From Hofstenia miamia (Eukaryota > Xenacoelomorpha > Acoela > Hofsteniidae), in the NCBI GenBank assembly GCA_900660155.1, contig CABFPE010000272.1:51629-115628 (forward strand): 64,000 nucleotides of DNA. The letters are read 5' to 3'. This document shows, in pieces, positions 21,650 through 33,787 of the stretch. A model generated the notes under the pieces. The model was not told the DNA's origin and made no database searches. It was given only the letters and a program-made list of their open reading frames with translations. Every line of letters begins with the position of its first letter. Within the stretch, counting starts at the first letter, position 1. Made by a program: the position numbers and the translations under genes.

Positions 21650-24600
21650 TGTGTTATTTTCAGCACAGCTCTTTCTCCATGCACTAGAGTATCCGCCTGC
21701 TGGTTGGCCCACATTGTTTTCTCGAATTCAATTTGCTTTGTCATTTTGAGAACCGCCTCTCTATCTGTTGTTATGACATTTTTCAGGAAACGTGCTTCTC
21801 AGATGTCTTCTGCTATCAGTGTTATTTCTCTTAATTCGTTAATTTTTTGTGAAAAGATGTCATAGTATTTGTGATATAATTGTATGCCTTTAATGCTGAT
21901 CATGAGTGTCATTTGCACGTCAGCTCTGCTCATGTGTGCTAGATCTTCTCTGATTTGATTATCAGGGTAGAAAAACATGAAGACTTTCTGTAGACTCGGA
22001 GCATTTTCCACATCCTTGTAAAAGAAACTGATGTTGTCTCTTACTTCCTTTTCTGTTATAGCATTAGGATTGTTTTTATTGATCTGCATCATTGTTACAA
22101 TTTTGACCCACTTTGTAACATCATAGTAGCGGTATTTCTTCTCCCATATGTCTGTCCAAGCTATGTCATTTACTCCGGAAAATAGTATTATAGCTCTTGG
22201 GTTCTGTTCCTCAATCTCCTTTCTGAGATCTTGCAGTTGCATGTTAATGGGGTTTCCGTGTGTGTAAAGCTGGTCTGGCGTTATCATGCCTTCAATGTAA
22301 ACCCTTTTTCTGTTGTTGTTTCATAGCATTATTTCTTTCGACTTTTTATAATCATCTCACTCTATGATGGCTTTTGCTTTTCTTCCCATATTTACATATG
22401 ACTTATAATCATGAAGGAATGTCTTCACCACCTTAACCTCTTTTGGTAATCTCAATCGTGAGAGGACCACTGGTATTGCAACAGTTTCTGGCAGTGTGCA
22501 TATCAGGATTTTCGTTTCTATTTCTCTTTCTATGTGTGGGTACGAGCCTTCTGTTGTTGATGCTGTTGCTAGGCCTATTGTGGCGGGGTAGTTCATTTTA
22601 GCTTCCGAAATTGTATCCCAGAATGCTTGTGTTAATCTTCTCCAGCTCAATTTCAATCATGTCTATTCCTTGATTTTCACTCTTGAAGTAATGCATTTGA
22701 CATCTATAGCTAGCTGATTGTATGGCTTTAAAAGCTCCTCTAGTTCTGTTCATGTGAACGCTTCAGTAAACATCAATTTCATCGTCGCGGCTGTTTGTTG
22801 TTCTCTGATCCTCTGGAAATTTCTTTCCTTTATATCTTTAGTTTCTTTTGTAATTTTAATTTTGACCAGGAACTGCTCATCATCTGTATCAATCCATTCT
22901 ATCATTTTGGCTGGACTGATCTCTCCCCATTTCTCAATATTTATCCTGTTGATGGTCTGTTGTGTTTTGGGGGATAGTAGTAACCTGGATGATGTCAGTA
23001 GCTGCTCCTCCTCTAGCATTTCTGCTTGGGATTTTGTAACCATTTCACAGACTTCTGCCAGTTCTGTAATGCCCCCTCCTTTCATCATCTCAGCGCTCTG
23101 GATAATCTTAGTAAATGTACACCACAGACTCGTTCATAGCATTCCATTTTGCGATCAAGGGTTCTCTGCACCCTTTTCTGTGTTAGTGTTCTTCTGATTT
23201 CAGCTGTGCCTGCAAGTTTCCTTTTGATAATTTTCTTTGTTGTGAGCCAAGGTTGGTTTTGGAGTTGCTTTATCCATGTTTCGGATGTTGCTCCTCACAT
23301 ATACTTTCTCATTGGCTCGTCAAATATCATAATTTTGCTGGGGCATATCCCCATCTTATTTGCAATGCTTATTACTGACATTTTCCCTAGCGGATTTTCA
23401 TTCATTATTATTCTGCTCAATATCATTTCTATCGTTTGCACTGGCTTTTCTGATCGATTTGGTGACTCTAGTTTCCCAGTGTGACCTTTTAGTAGCCAGT
23501 TCTTTGTTTGCGTGTTTATCAGGGCTATCACTATTTCATATTTCTTAGCTGTCATTAGTCTGTGATGAGTGTGTCGTGAGATTGGGAGTTTTATTTCCAC
23601 GTCCTCTGTTCTGAATATCACTAGTATCCACGCTGTCATTCTATAGCGTATCTCTGGTGCGTTCTTTTCTTCAAATAATAATTGTTTGAAGTCTTTTTTC
23701 GTGTTTAGTTCGTAGGCTCTATTTACCTCCGTCAGTGCCATCTCTACAGATTTGTGAAACTTTCGCGAAGGTGCATCCATCTTTATTTGTGGCCAACCTT
23801 CCTCTACTTTTTGTTGCAACTTCATGTTTTTCCAAATCATTTGTATTTGTTGTAAATGATCTTGTCATTGCATTAGACTACACTTTATGAATAATGTGTT
23901 GGCCTTTTCTACCTTCTGTATCTGTCATTAATTCTATTGTTTTTGTCTGCCTGTAGAGGTTGATCACAATGCATGGGTCTACCATGATTCTGTAGATTTG
24001 TGCCCAGTAGTCTACTTGCAGATCAAATCATATTAGCTCTGGGATTGTTGTGATTTTCGATGTTCTTTCCCATGGGAAGATGTTCTTGCCTAACTGGCAT
24101 GCATCTTCTAGATGCTCAGGAATATCTTCTTGTGTTGATATTGTTATGATCACTATTCTGATATTTTGCACTCTTGCCATTCTTGTTGCATCATCTATTT
24201 TCTTTTCTAACATTTTTGTATATTCTTTTTGTTTTACTATATGTATTATCGTGAGATTCTCTGCATCAATGCTTATCTCTGGTATTTCGACGATTTTGTC
24301 TTTGTAGGCCATTATTGCTAGTGTTGTATCCAGTGTAAATGCGTCATCAAATAGGACGTGAACTGTACTGCGCATGTATGGCCTCTCTAATGTTTTGTTC
24401 ACTTTTGTGGATAACTAATGATGACATTTACTTTCAGTCTGTTGTTTGCATGGAGCACAATTGGTAAGTACTTCCCTTCGACTCTCACGACTTTTCGTAT
24501 ATGAGTTTTTGTTTCTGGGGATAGCTTTGTAAATGCATTATAACGCATCTCTGATTTTCCCATGAAATAAGGGTGTAACGTTTCTCCATCGATTTTCAAC

Positions 24601-24748
24601 ATTTGTTTTTCTCTCTCTTTTGATCTTATCGTTCTTTCTGACATTGTTTCTGAGGAGGCGTGTAGCTGAGTCATCCTTAGTGGTATCTTACTAGTGCTCA
24701 GTTCACAGTCTGAAGGCTGTGAATCTGTGCTAATATTTTCTACTGCTT

Positions 24749-25018
24749 CGCCCTTGAATCGGCTCACAGTTACTTCTATTGGCACTTGACCAGCTGTGGT
24801 TCCAGATGAGATGAATTGCTTTTGTATCTCCATGGTTCTTCCACCACTTACACCTTCCCCTGGAACTCCTCATGTCTCCCCGCCCTTGAATCGGCGTCAT
24901 GGACTTTGGGAGGGAAAGTTGTGCTGTGCACAAGTTTTCTGCATGCCCTTGAATCAGCGGTGCAGATCCCTGGTGGGAGAGGCTTTTTGACCGTTGGTCT
25001 CTCTGCCCTTGAATCAGC
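24749..25018 (-). repeat. Four copies of a 15-bp motif inside ORFX
   Basis: The motif (T/C)GCCCTTGAATC(A/G)GC occurs at 24749, 24881, 24944 and 25004 on the plus strand. Spacings are 132, 63 and 60 bases, all multiples of three, so each copy is read in the same phase. On the minus strand it encodes RFKG, PIQG or DSRA depending on frame. It looks like a repeated peptide in the linker of ORFX, but could also be a nucleic-acid signal. Confidence 0.8.
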
Positions 25019-25485
25019 CTTGAGGACTACTAGGACGCCTTCTCACTCTGCGTCATCTATTCATCAGTTCCTTGTTCTCATCCCTTCTGCTCTCAATTTG
25101 ACGTCTGGTTTGAGAACTTCTTCGCACTCTCCTTCTCCTGTTGAAAGCTCCTCTGGTTGTTGGGTTTTGCACACTCTCTTTTTCATCGGGGGTGCATCAT
25201 TTTTCCTCTAATTCCCTAAATGCAGTTAGTAAATTTATATCCCATGTTTCAGGGTTATATATAGGTTTATTTCTTGCTGTCCCCTGGGGCAGCACTCTTT
25301 GGCTCGGATCATCATCTCTGATCTCTGCTGTGTACTCATCATCAAATTCTTCTTCATGTACGCTGTCTAAATCATACATATCATATATAATTTCATTGCC
25401 ATTAATTCAGCATATTTTGAATTCAGCATTGTCATCTATCTTCATCTTTTTTATATCAGCTGTTGGTCTCTTCAGGTTTTGAAAA

Positions 25486-26240
25486 TGTAATAGTCTATTA
25501 TTGTCTAGCATGTATTCATATTACATGTAGCCATTACCAAAATATATTGGCTTATTTAGATATATTCTGTTCAAACAACTTCCTAACCTACATTTATAAT
25601 TTACTACAGGTACAGTCACTTTATTGGTCGATTATAGGTCATTAATGTGGATCTAAAATAATATTAATAAAATTCCTAGAGTTCAGTAATCCAACTGTTT
25701 GCTGACAATTAATTATTTAATACATGTAGAAGTGAAATGCTAGTCGGCTAATCGAGAGAAAACCCCTACACCTAACATATGTGCACTTTCGTGATCTGGC
25801 ACAGAGACCCTAGAATCGTTCCCTGTGATGTATCCAGACCACTACTAAACACCACTCAATTAGCTCAACATTGTACTAAACAATCAAACCATTAATATGA
25901 AACAAAATAAGAATTCTGAATAATATTCTTTATCAACTTCTTACAGGGTTTTTAATCTATTTATAGTATTTCCAAAAGAAGTGCCTGTTGATTCAAATTT
26001 AAAATTTCTGCCAAGATGGCGGCTGAAAATAATGAAAGCATCATTAATCAAAAGTATTTTTATCAACAGATACAAATATCTCTTTTTTGACATATGTTGT
26101 TTCTTAGTTGCATTTTACAAATAAATCTGAAATAATACTAATTGATTTAATTACAATATTTTTAATCAACTTTTTTTCGATCTTAATCTCTTCTTGCAAT
26201 GTTTGCAGCTTATTTCTGATTTTATTTGGATGATGCTACA
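25486..26240 (-). mobile_element. 5' LTR of the ORFX element
   Basis: On the minus strand it runs from TGTAGC (26240) to CTATTACA (25486). From 25523 onward it is closely similar to 1614-2332. A stretch of about 370 bp present near the sense 3' end of the solo LTR is missing. The antisense TATA motif (ctatttatag, about 25958) is retained. No tRNA-complementary primer site beginning TGG is visible after its sense end; ORFX begins within about 40 bases, which leaves almost no leader. Confidence 0.85.
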
Positions 26241-26713
26241 TAAATACAGGTTCATGGTTTGGATCAAAGACCCTCAAATTGCTCCCAATATGTGTCCTCA
26301 CCACTACTAAGCATTTGCCATTTAGCTTGACATTGTGTAATAATAAGCAAATTAAAATAAATTTAAAGATAAGATTTTCAAAGAATTTACTTCAACAGTT
26401 TCTAAAATGATTTTGCTCTATTTATAGTTTCAATTCAAAAAGTACCTTTCAATTTGAATTTCAAATTATCATCTGCCAAGATGGCTAAAAATAGTGGAAG
26501 TGATATTGCCCCCTTCATTTTGCCAAATTGTTATTGACAAGTACTATTTGGTAATGTTATCTCTTAGTTGCATTTACAAAATTAATGATGCTAAATTAAA
26601 CTTAAATTAATTTTGATTTGCAATTAATTTAATCATAATTTGATGTTAATCTTCCTTGACTGACTAATCTCTCTTCTTCTTCTTTGCAGCATTAATCTTT
26701 GGATTATGCTTCA
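26241..26713 (-). mobile_element. Older LTR fragment of the same family
   Basis: This directly follows the ORFX element. It shares 'caaagaccct', 'accactactaagca', 'ctatttatag', 'tctgccaagatgg', 'cttagttgcat' and a decayed terminus GGATTATGCTTCA at 26713. It starts in the middle of the LTR consensus, as if the ORFX element had inserted into it. The other half would lie left of 21579, in the gap. Confidence 0.7.
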
Positions 26714-29700
26714 ATAAAAAGACAACATAATTCTCAACAAAATCTGTAGACAATGTTATCAAAATTGACAGCAAGTTATTACAAACTGTATAAATGGAAG
26801 CTGATTAATTATGGACTATTATATGTTGAGAATAGAAATCCCCGAATTTTGCAAGAGAGAACTCATACAGAAACTGCACAAAAGAGGCCACTTAGGCATA
26901 ATGCAGACAAAAAACCTTTAACTCTAGATTTATCACTACAGTGGTGAGAAAAGTAATGGAACAAATAATAAATTTATGTATGGTGTGTTTATTAATTAAC
27001 AAACAACACTATTAATAAAAGTTAATCAAACAAACACTCAAATGAAAGGAGAGAATTAGGAACTTGTCAAACTTAATTGTTGTATACACTATGAAAAGTA
27101 ATAAGTTACTATTGACTAAGTGTGGAAATTGGATTGCCAAGATTCTACAGAAGTGTTTGTTACTCAATTTGGAGATAAGCTTTAGGCAGATGCCCACCTG
27201 TTGACAGCTGGCAAAGATGCTGCAAAGCTTTCTCACCTAAATAGTGTTTGTTACATTATCCATTAATTATAGTTACTGGTGTTAGCAATATAAAAGCTAA
27301 GCAGTTTAATAACTATACATCTCTACCTGCTAGTATACCCAAACACTTATGTTGTGAAAATGGAGAGAATGGATATCAAATCCTTGTCATAGATGCTACA
27401 GTAGAATCAACACTTAGTAGAGATTGACCATAGTTCAGCTTTTACTGTTACTTTTCTTAGTGAAACACACTTCTCTTAACTAAGTGAAGATTTCAGAATA
27501 TCTCAGCTGTGCAATTATTACATATGAATGTCAACAACTAGTTTGTTAAAAAAACTCATAGTCTTTTTCAATTTACAACAAAAGATGGCAGGGTCACAAA
27601 CTGGAGCAGAGCCATGCAATCAAGAATGAAGTGGTATCCAACAGCAATTGCCAATGCTCTGCAAAGTTTTCATGAATGAACACTCTCAGTGACAGTGTTT
27701 AATGTGGTATTTGTTATTTACCATTTAGTAAATTTGTATGACAATTGCTCTTGTTATTGAAAATAATAAATGACTGTCTGCAACCAGACTGCTTTCACCT
27801 TTTAATGACCTTACATAAAAATAACCCTAGAGATAAATAAGTACATAACCCTTGATACATAGAGTCCAAAATAAAACAGTAGAATAACGATTATAAGTTT
27901 TGTTATGTTTAGTACTGATACAGAATTTAGATCTAAAACAAAGGGTTACCCTACATTCAGCACTCCAGCTGTATAATTGCATTTCTTATTTAAGTGAGTG
28001 AATAGAACAGAAAGCTAACTGAAGTAAACACTCCACATTGTATCACTAACCTAAGGATACATTTTCTCTAGACAGATTTCAAGCATAAAGCTGAATATCA
28101 ACAATGCTTCCCAACTAGACATGCTTAGATTTAATTTAATTTAATAATTAAACCTGATACAAATTAAAGATTAATCAAAATGATTAATTTTCATCAACAT
28201 TTTGTTCTTACACATTGTATTTATATCAAAACTTCACAACAAACAACATCTACCTGTTTGAAGATTGACAATTATTTCTTTGATTCTAATTTTTTTCTGC
28301 TGATCATTACACAATTTGTTTTTTGTGGTTATTAATTAGCTATGCATTTTGGCTAATTTCTTCTTGCCAAATCATTTGCCAAAAATTATTTTACCATTTT
28401 AAATCTTAGCTACATAAGGTTCTAATTGATATAAAACCATAATCAAATGAATCAAAATAAATAAATAAAAGTTTTTAAATTTCTTTTTCTTTTTCATCAT
28501 CCCCCTTTTTGTTTTCATTGATGCTGATTATAATCTTAATTATGTTACACTATTGTGTCCAGCTTTGTAATATTTATCTAAAGACCTAAATATAGATAAT
28601 CAATAAGATAGATAGCATGTATTTACAATGCATTTGAGCAGGCCAACAAGCATTATTTAACCATAGTGTAAAATATTATATATTATGTCCAAATGAAAAG
28701 AAGAGTACACGTTTTTATAAACTAGCTTCCTGCCTATACCTAACCTAATGTGACCAGTATTTAGGGTAAAGAATCAAGAAGCTATTAGTCACCTTTCATT
28801 TCAACATGATTCCCAAAATTACTTTCAGAGCCTATCTAGTTATTATCATATCAAATTTATATACATTAAAACCACAATAAGTGAACAAGAAAATAACACT
28901 AGCATGAAGCTAAACTAATTGATGCTGTCTGAAGGAGTAAAAGTTTCCCCTAGGTTTATATACAATTGATTATTACCTGCAGATTGCTTACAAATTTCCT
29001 TCATTTGCAAAGTTGAATTTAAGCAATGCAAATTTGAATTGAGAGGCAAATCAAATACTGCACTATTTCACATGATTAATTTTGAAGTTAGAAACATTAC
29101 AATATAATCAACTTACATCAAGACAAATCAAATTAATCTTTTAGCAATACAAAATAAATATCAAAATATATACAAACTATATATTAAATAATATTAGAGT
29201 AATTAATATCAGGCTAACCTAAGAAACAATCATACTAGCTATAATCCTTTTTTCAAATTATTTACTTTACTCTTTTATATTCCCAATAAGCAATAAAACA
29301 TTTTATACTTGTCTTATAATGTCATAACATGTTGTAAGACGTCCTAAGTTACTTCTTCTAATTGTATTGCAAAACACTATTTCTAAGCATTGCTGAATAC
29401 CACCTAGTGTCCATCAACTGATGTTAAAAATATCTTCTAAACATTTTCTAAATGTAATCTAGACGCCTCCAAAACGTCTTCTAGACATATTCTAAAACTT
29501 TTTCAAAATGTCTTAAAGATATATTCTACACCTGGCATGGATACGTACCTGGCATTTGGCATGTATTTATTGCACATCTCTCTGTCACTGTGTTTCACCT
29601 ATTTTTTGTTTTTTGCTTTCACCTTGCTTTATTTTTTTCCTATCTTCTTTTTTTCCTGTAACCTATAGTTTATAATTTTCCCTTCAAGTCTTTGCTCTTT

Positions 29701-29860
29701 TTTAAATCTCTCTCTTCCTCCTGATTCATCCTGAAGATCCATTCCCACTCACAGTTTGTTTCACCCCACCCACCATTAAACATACATTTTTCTTTTCATT
29801 TGTTTTGTATTATTTTGCATACCATCCTCTTTTCTTTTTTATAAAGTTGGTGTCTTACTC
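26714..29860. other. No gene seen; LTR-end scrap near 27100-27260
   Basis: Around 27180-27250 the plus strand carries 'ggcagatgcccacc' and 'cacctaaatagtgt', matching the sense 3' part of the TGTAGC-family LTR (minus strand of 1330-1440), so a fragment of another LTR lies here in forward orientation. The rest is AT-rich with no recognisable feature. From 29330 to 29525 there is a loose run of degenerate TCTAAA and ACGTCT motifs. Confidence 0.5.
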
Positions 29861-30640
29861 TGCATCCTTTTCCCAGAATCCCTCTGCTGCAAACTTTACA
29901 AGGACAATGTAATCCAAACTCCTGCTAACTTGGAACAGCTTTCTTTTAAAGAAAAAATGTTCAGCAACCTTACAGCTACCTTCATCCTGTCAGCTCCACC
30001 CCCTAGTGCTGATAGAACAACTTTCTGCTGTGATTGCTACACCGAACTAATCTACAAAATCCTTGCCCTTTTGAAATCTGTCAGTCGCAACAGTGTTAAG
30101 AAATTATAAATCTCAAGGACAGTTTTCCTTTCAAAGAGTACAAGAAACTTATAGGTGGGTTGCCTATGAAGAGAGAGTGAAGTAACTAGAAGAATGGAAA
30201 CAAAAATGGCAACAACTTGGACAAGCAACAGCCTACATCAACCAAAGAAGTGCAAGAATTGGAAGAAGTTCAACCACAAACTTTTGTGAAACATCTAAAG
30301 ACAGCATCACTGCCTCTTACTATGACTTGGAGAACTCATTTTAAACATGCCAGTGGAGGACTCACTCTCCACTGAAGAGAAAGAACATGTTGACCTTGCT
30401 CACTTTTTCATGTAAGATACAGGCATCATCTAGCTATCTGTTAGCCAAAGCTTGTCAAGCCCTTGAAAGTAGCAATCCACCCATAATGATGCCTTCTACA
30501 ATTAGCAACCTTGTTTACTCAACCAAAACCTCTTTTCCTCTGAATCTCCTTATGACTCAACATGTTCTCCTCAATCTTATCCTTTTTGTAAGTATGCTAA
30601 AAATAATAAACTAAGATGTAAGTGGTATTGTTTGCCCTAC
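29860..30640. other. Unassigned, possibly coding relic
   Basis: The plus strand has several short open stretches in changing frames with fairly balanced composition: CCKLYKDNVIQTPANLEQ near 29890, WVAYEERVK near 30160, and the open frame 30387-30614. They precede an endonuclease fragment, so this could be the ORF1 region of a decayed LINE. I recognise no domain. Confidence 0.3.
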
Positions 30641-30683
30641 TAAATTAATTAATATATTTGAAGCTTGAAAAACTAATAATACC

Positions 30684-31830
30684 AACTATATATTTTTGCA
30701 AGAAACAAAAATTTTGATTTAACATCTGGAAAAAAAAACTACTTAAAAAGAAAAGGTTTTTATACCCACATCACTAAGAACCAAATGCAAAAAAGGGAGG
30801 GCTTCTAATGCTGTGCAACAGCAAAAACCCTAAACTAATTGTAAAATATGAATGCCCCTCAGCACAAATATTCTACCAAAAACAAAATGATATAATCTGA
30901 ATTAACCATTACATAGGTAAAGATGAACATAAATATGTCCTCCCTAGCCAACCTTAACTTGTTGTTGCTAAGTGCAGGAGATACAAATTGCTTTTAGCTA
31001 CCAAATGATGTTCATAATTCACAATCACAATCAAATCTAACCCTACCTAGGTACAGCTATTTAAATAATAACTCATTTCTTAATTTTAACTTAATTGACA
31101 CATCTAATTTTGTTGACAATGACTCAATACTACTGAGACAAAGGAAAAAACTATTACATTTTCCAAATATATACCTTTAATTATAAAATTTCTTAAGGAT
31201 AATCAAAAGGGGCCAGATATGTGGAGAATGAATAATAATTATGAGAAAATTCTAAACGTAATTTCCTCTTCCTTAGATCATGCAGAAATTTCTAGTATCC
31301 AAACTAAATTGACAATTATGAAAGAAAGGATTGAGAACTTCTTACAAGTCAAATATAAATACATTGAATCAAATGACTTTTAAAGGGCCAGATTCTATGA
31401 AAAACAATTGAACTTTCTGTCCCAAGACATGTATAATTTTGATGAACATAACGAATTTTACACATCAAAATTGCAAAATATTCAAAATCAATAGGCCCAG
31501 GATGAATTGGAATATATCAAAAACATTGAGCATGAGGTCAATGAAGGCAGTGCTAAGGATATCAATAATTATATAAAAAATTCAATAGATGAAATAAATA
31601 TTGAGCACGTTCAATTAGACAATATTAATTTTTCAGATATTCAAGATGACATTATAAACACCGTCACTGATTTTTACAAACATCTATACAAAAAATCTGA
31701 CAACCACATTGGAATCAATGATTTAATACATCCGCAGATTTCATTAGATTACAGAGACAGTTTGAATCAAGATATATCAATCAGTAATATTGATAGGCAT
31801 ATCATCCACCACACAATGATAAAATTGATA
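30684..31830 (+). pseudogene. APE-type LINE: endonuclease start and linker region, broken
   Basis: Near 30684-30716 the plus strand reads NYIFLQETKIL, the first conserved block of apurinic-endonuclease-type LINE nucleases (the L-Q-E-T metal-binding Glu). Decayed endonuclease sequence follows to about 31150, then an open frame (31507-31830) whose TDFYKHLYKKSD resembles the F-Y-x-x-L-Y segment between endonuclease and RT in L1/Tx1- or CR1-like LINEs. No RT follows: at about 31830 it runs into integrase sequence of an unrelated LTR element. Dead and truncated. Confidence 0.6.
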
Positions 31831-32530
31831 AGAGTTTTAACATCACAAATAGGAAGAAGAGATTGGAGAGAATTATTAGAAATAGAAGAATAATTGTACA
31901 ACACCTCAGTGCATTCAACTATAGGAATGACACAATTTGAAGCAATGTATGGAAGGGAGGCTGCAACACCAATTTTGATGCAATAAAAAGAATACACAGG
32001 TAAATTGGATAATGAATATATAAATAAACTGAAAGATCAAATAACTGGAATACATGAAGTGATGTGTCACAAAACAAGATCAGACAAGAAAGAAATTTCA
32101 ATTTCATTGAAGAAGAGGAACTGTACACAAACACACTACAGAAAATGATAGAAGATACATTATGAATGATGAAAAAACAAAAAGTTTGCATGATAATTAT
32201 AGCAAGAAGAAATTCAGTGAAAAAGTACTCAAACAGTTGGCTGACAAATTAGAGAATGTATTCATAATGGAAAATCAAGAAGATGAAAGAGTGTCAGAAT
32301 TAAAAGCAACAGATTTACAGTTAAACTTGATGACACCAGTGCAAAGGATAATGGTTGAACCTGAAATCACTATTGATCTGTGCTACCAAATATAAATGAT
32401 AGAACTCACTGAAAAAGAAACAGACCTAGAAGAGATAAAGGACTTAAATCCAAATTGTAGTATGAATCAGTTGCTGGAGCACCTCAGACAATTAGAAGAT
32501 GTATGGGACAATATAAAAGGTGACGAACCT
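31831..32530 (+). pseudogene. Ty3-like integrase C-terminal fragment
   Basis: In one frame with one stop the plus strand reads DWRELLEIEE, LYNTSVHSTIGMTQFEAMYG, REAATPIL. This matches the last helix of the integrase catalytic core in Ty3-like elements (Y-N-x-S-x-H-S-x-x-G, then F-x-x-M-Y-G-R). Downstream frames (32162-32395 and to 32530) are rich in Glu and Lys and may be the pol tail. The catalytic D,D,E residues lie upstream and are not present. The junction with the LINE is abrupt. Confidence 0.7.
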
Positions 32531-32619
32531 ATCTAGGATGATTGTCCTAAAATAGATATAAAATCACAAATAAAGAAATACCATTAAAATGGTAAAGAAA
32601 GTCCTAATATATATATATA

Positions 32620-33376
32620 NNNNNNNNNNNNNNNNNNNNNNNNNNNNNNNNNNNNNNNNNNNNNNNNNNNNNNNNNNNNNNNNNNNNNNNNNNNNNNNNN
32701 NNNNNNNNNNNNNNNNNNNNNNNNNNNNNNNNNNNNNNNNNNNNNNNNNNNNNNNNNNNNNNNNNNNNNNNNNNNNNNNNNNNNNNNNNNNNNNNNNNNN
32801 NNNNNNNNNNNNNNNNNNNNNNNNNNNNNNNNNNNNNNNNNNNNNNNNNNNNNNNNNNNNNNNNNNNNNNNNNNNNNNNNNNNNNNNNNNNNNNNNNNNN
32901 NNNNNNNNNNNNNNNNNNNNNNNNNNNNNNNNNNNNNNNNNNNNNNNNNNNNNNNNNNNNNNNNNNNNNNNNNNNNNNNNNNNNNNNNNNNNNNNNNNNN
33001 NNNNNNNNNNNNNNNNNNNNNNNNNNNNNNNNNNNNNNNNNNNNNNNNNNNNNNNNNNNNNNNNNNNNNNNNNNNNNNNNNNNNNNNNNNNNNNNNNNNN
33101 NNNNNNNNNNNNNNNNNNNNNNNNNNNNNNNNNNNNNNNNNNNNNNNNNNNNNNNNNNNNNNNNNNNNNNNNNNNNNNNNNNNNNNNNNNNNNNNNNNNN
33201 NNNNNNNNNNNNNNNNNNNNNNNNNNNNNNNNNNNNNNNNNNNNNNNNNNNNNNNNNNNNNNNNNNNNNNNNNNNNNNNNNNNNNNNNNNNNNNNNNNNN
33301 NNNNNNNNNNNNNNNNNNNNNNNNNNNNNNNNNNNNNNNNNNNNNNNNNNNNNNNNNNNNNNNNNNNNNNNNNNNN
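32620..33376. other. Assembly gap, 757 N, between (AT)n tracts
   Basis: The gap is flanked on both sides by (AT)n, which suggests that the AT repeat itself blocked assembly. Long 'open frames' across it are artefacts of N. Confidence 0.99.
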
Positions 33377-33787
33377 ATATATATATATTGATAACACTTA
33401 AGAGCATGAATCTATCAGCATATTATTTTATTATTAGTACTCCAAATACATTGCTACTTTAAAACTGTTTTACAAATCGCGTGTAATTCAATTTCCGCAA
33501 CCGGCCACACATGATATTATTTATTTGATATTATATCTGAATTGTTTAGTAGCTTTCACCATAAATATCTATTATATAATGGGCAAAATGTTTGTTTTTG
33601 TACGCTTATGACTCAGAAAATCTTACACCTAGGTACCAACATAATATATTTTTGTAAAACCTGACCTCTTGAAGGTCACATTTAATCAATGACTTAATTA
33701 GTGAAATAATTATTGACTTAAATATTCCCATACTTCATTTCTTTATATAAGTGGCATTTCATAGTTCATCTTATTAATTAACAGCTT

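Larger units (their letters stand above)
21631..25445 (-). pseudogene. ORFX: long unrecognised ORF between two LTRs, most complete copy
   Basis: Six minus-strand open stretches follow each other in order (25379-25197, 24833-24399, 24402-24028, 23840-23295, 23088-22750, 22656-22357, 22287-21799) and make up one ancestral frame of about 1,270 codons. A Met lies at 25445, about 40 bases inside the 5' LTR, and the terminal stop (after QAEGGV) lies in the first bases of the 3' LTR. The N-terminal part is acidic (HEEEFDDEY), followed by a linker with repeated 15-mers, then a lysine/glutamate-rich, probably helical body. I see no zinc knuckle, protease, RT, integrase, signal peptide or membrane segment. 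LFSGVNDI in the C-terminal part recalls the G-x-N-D block of SGNH hydrolases, but no GDS block is visible. Two decayed forward copies (720-2915 and 5285-6885) are collinear with it. It could be an unusual Gag, an env-position ORF, or a captured gene. The present copy has stops and frameshifts. Confidence 0.7.

Noticed and set aside
22718-23484. Plus-strand hydrophobic open frames at 22718-23197 and 23149-23484
   Set aside because: Antisense shadows of ORFX on the minus strand, for which three copies support the coding direction.
25486-25540. tRNA primer-binding site after the 5' LTR of the ORFX element
   Set aside because: No TGG-starting tRNA-complementary stretch could be found; ORFX starts almost at once.
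32564-33407. Long open frames across the second gap
   Set aside because: They consist of N positions plus a few AT-repeat codons.
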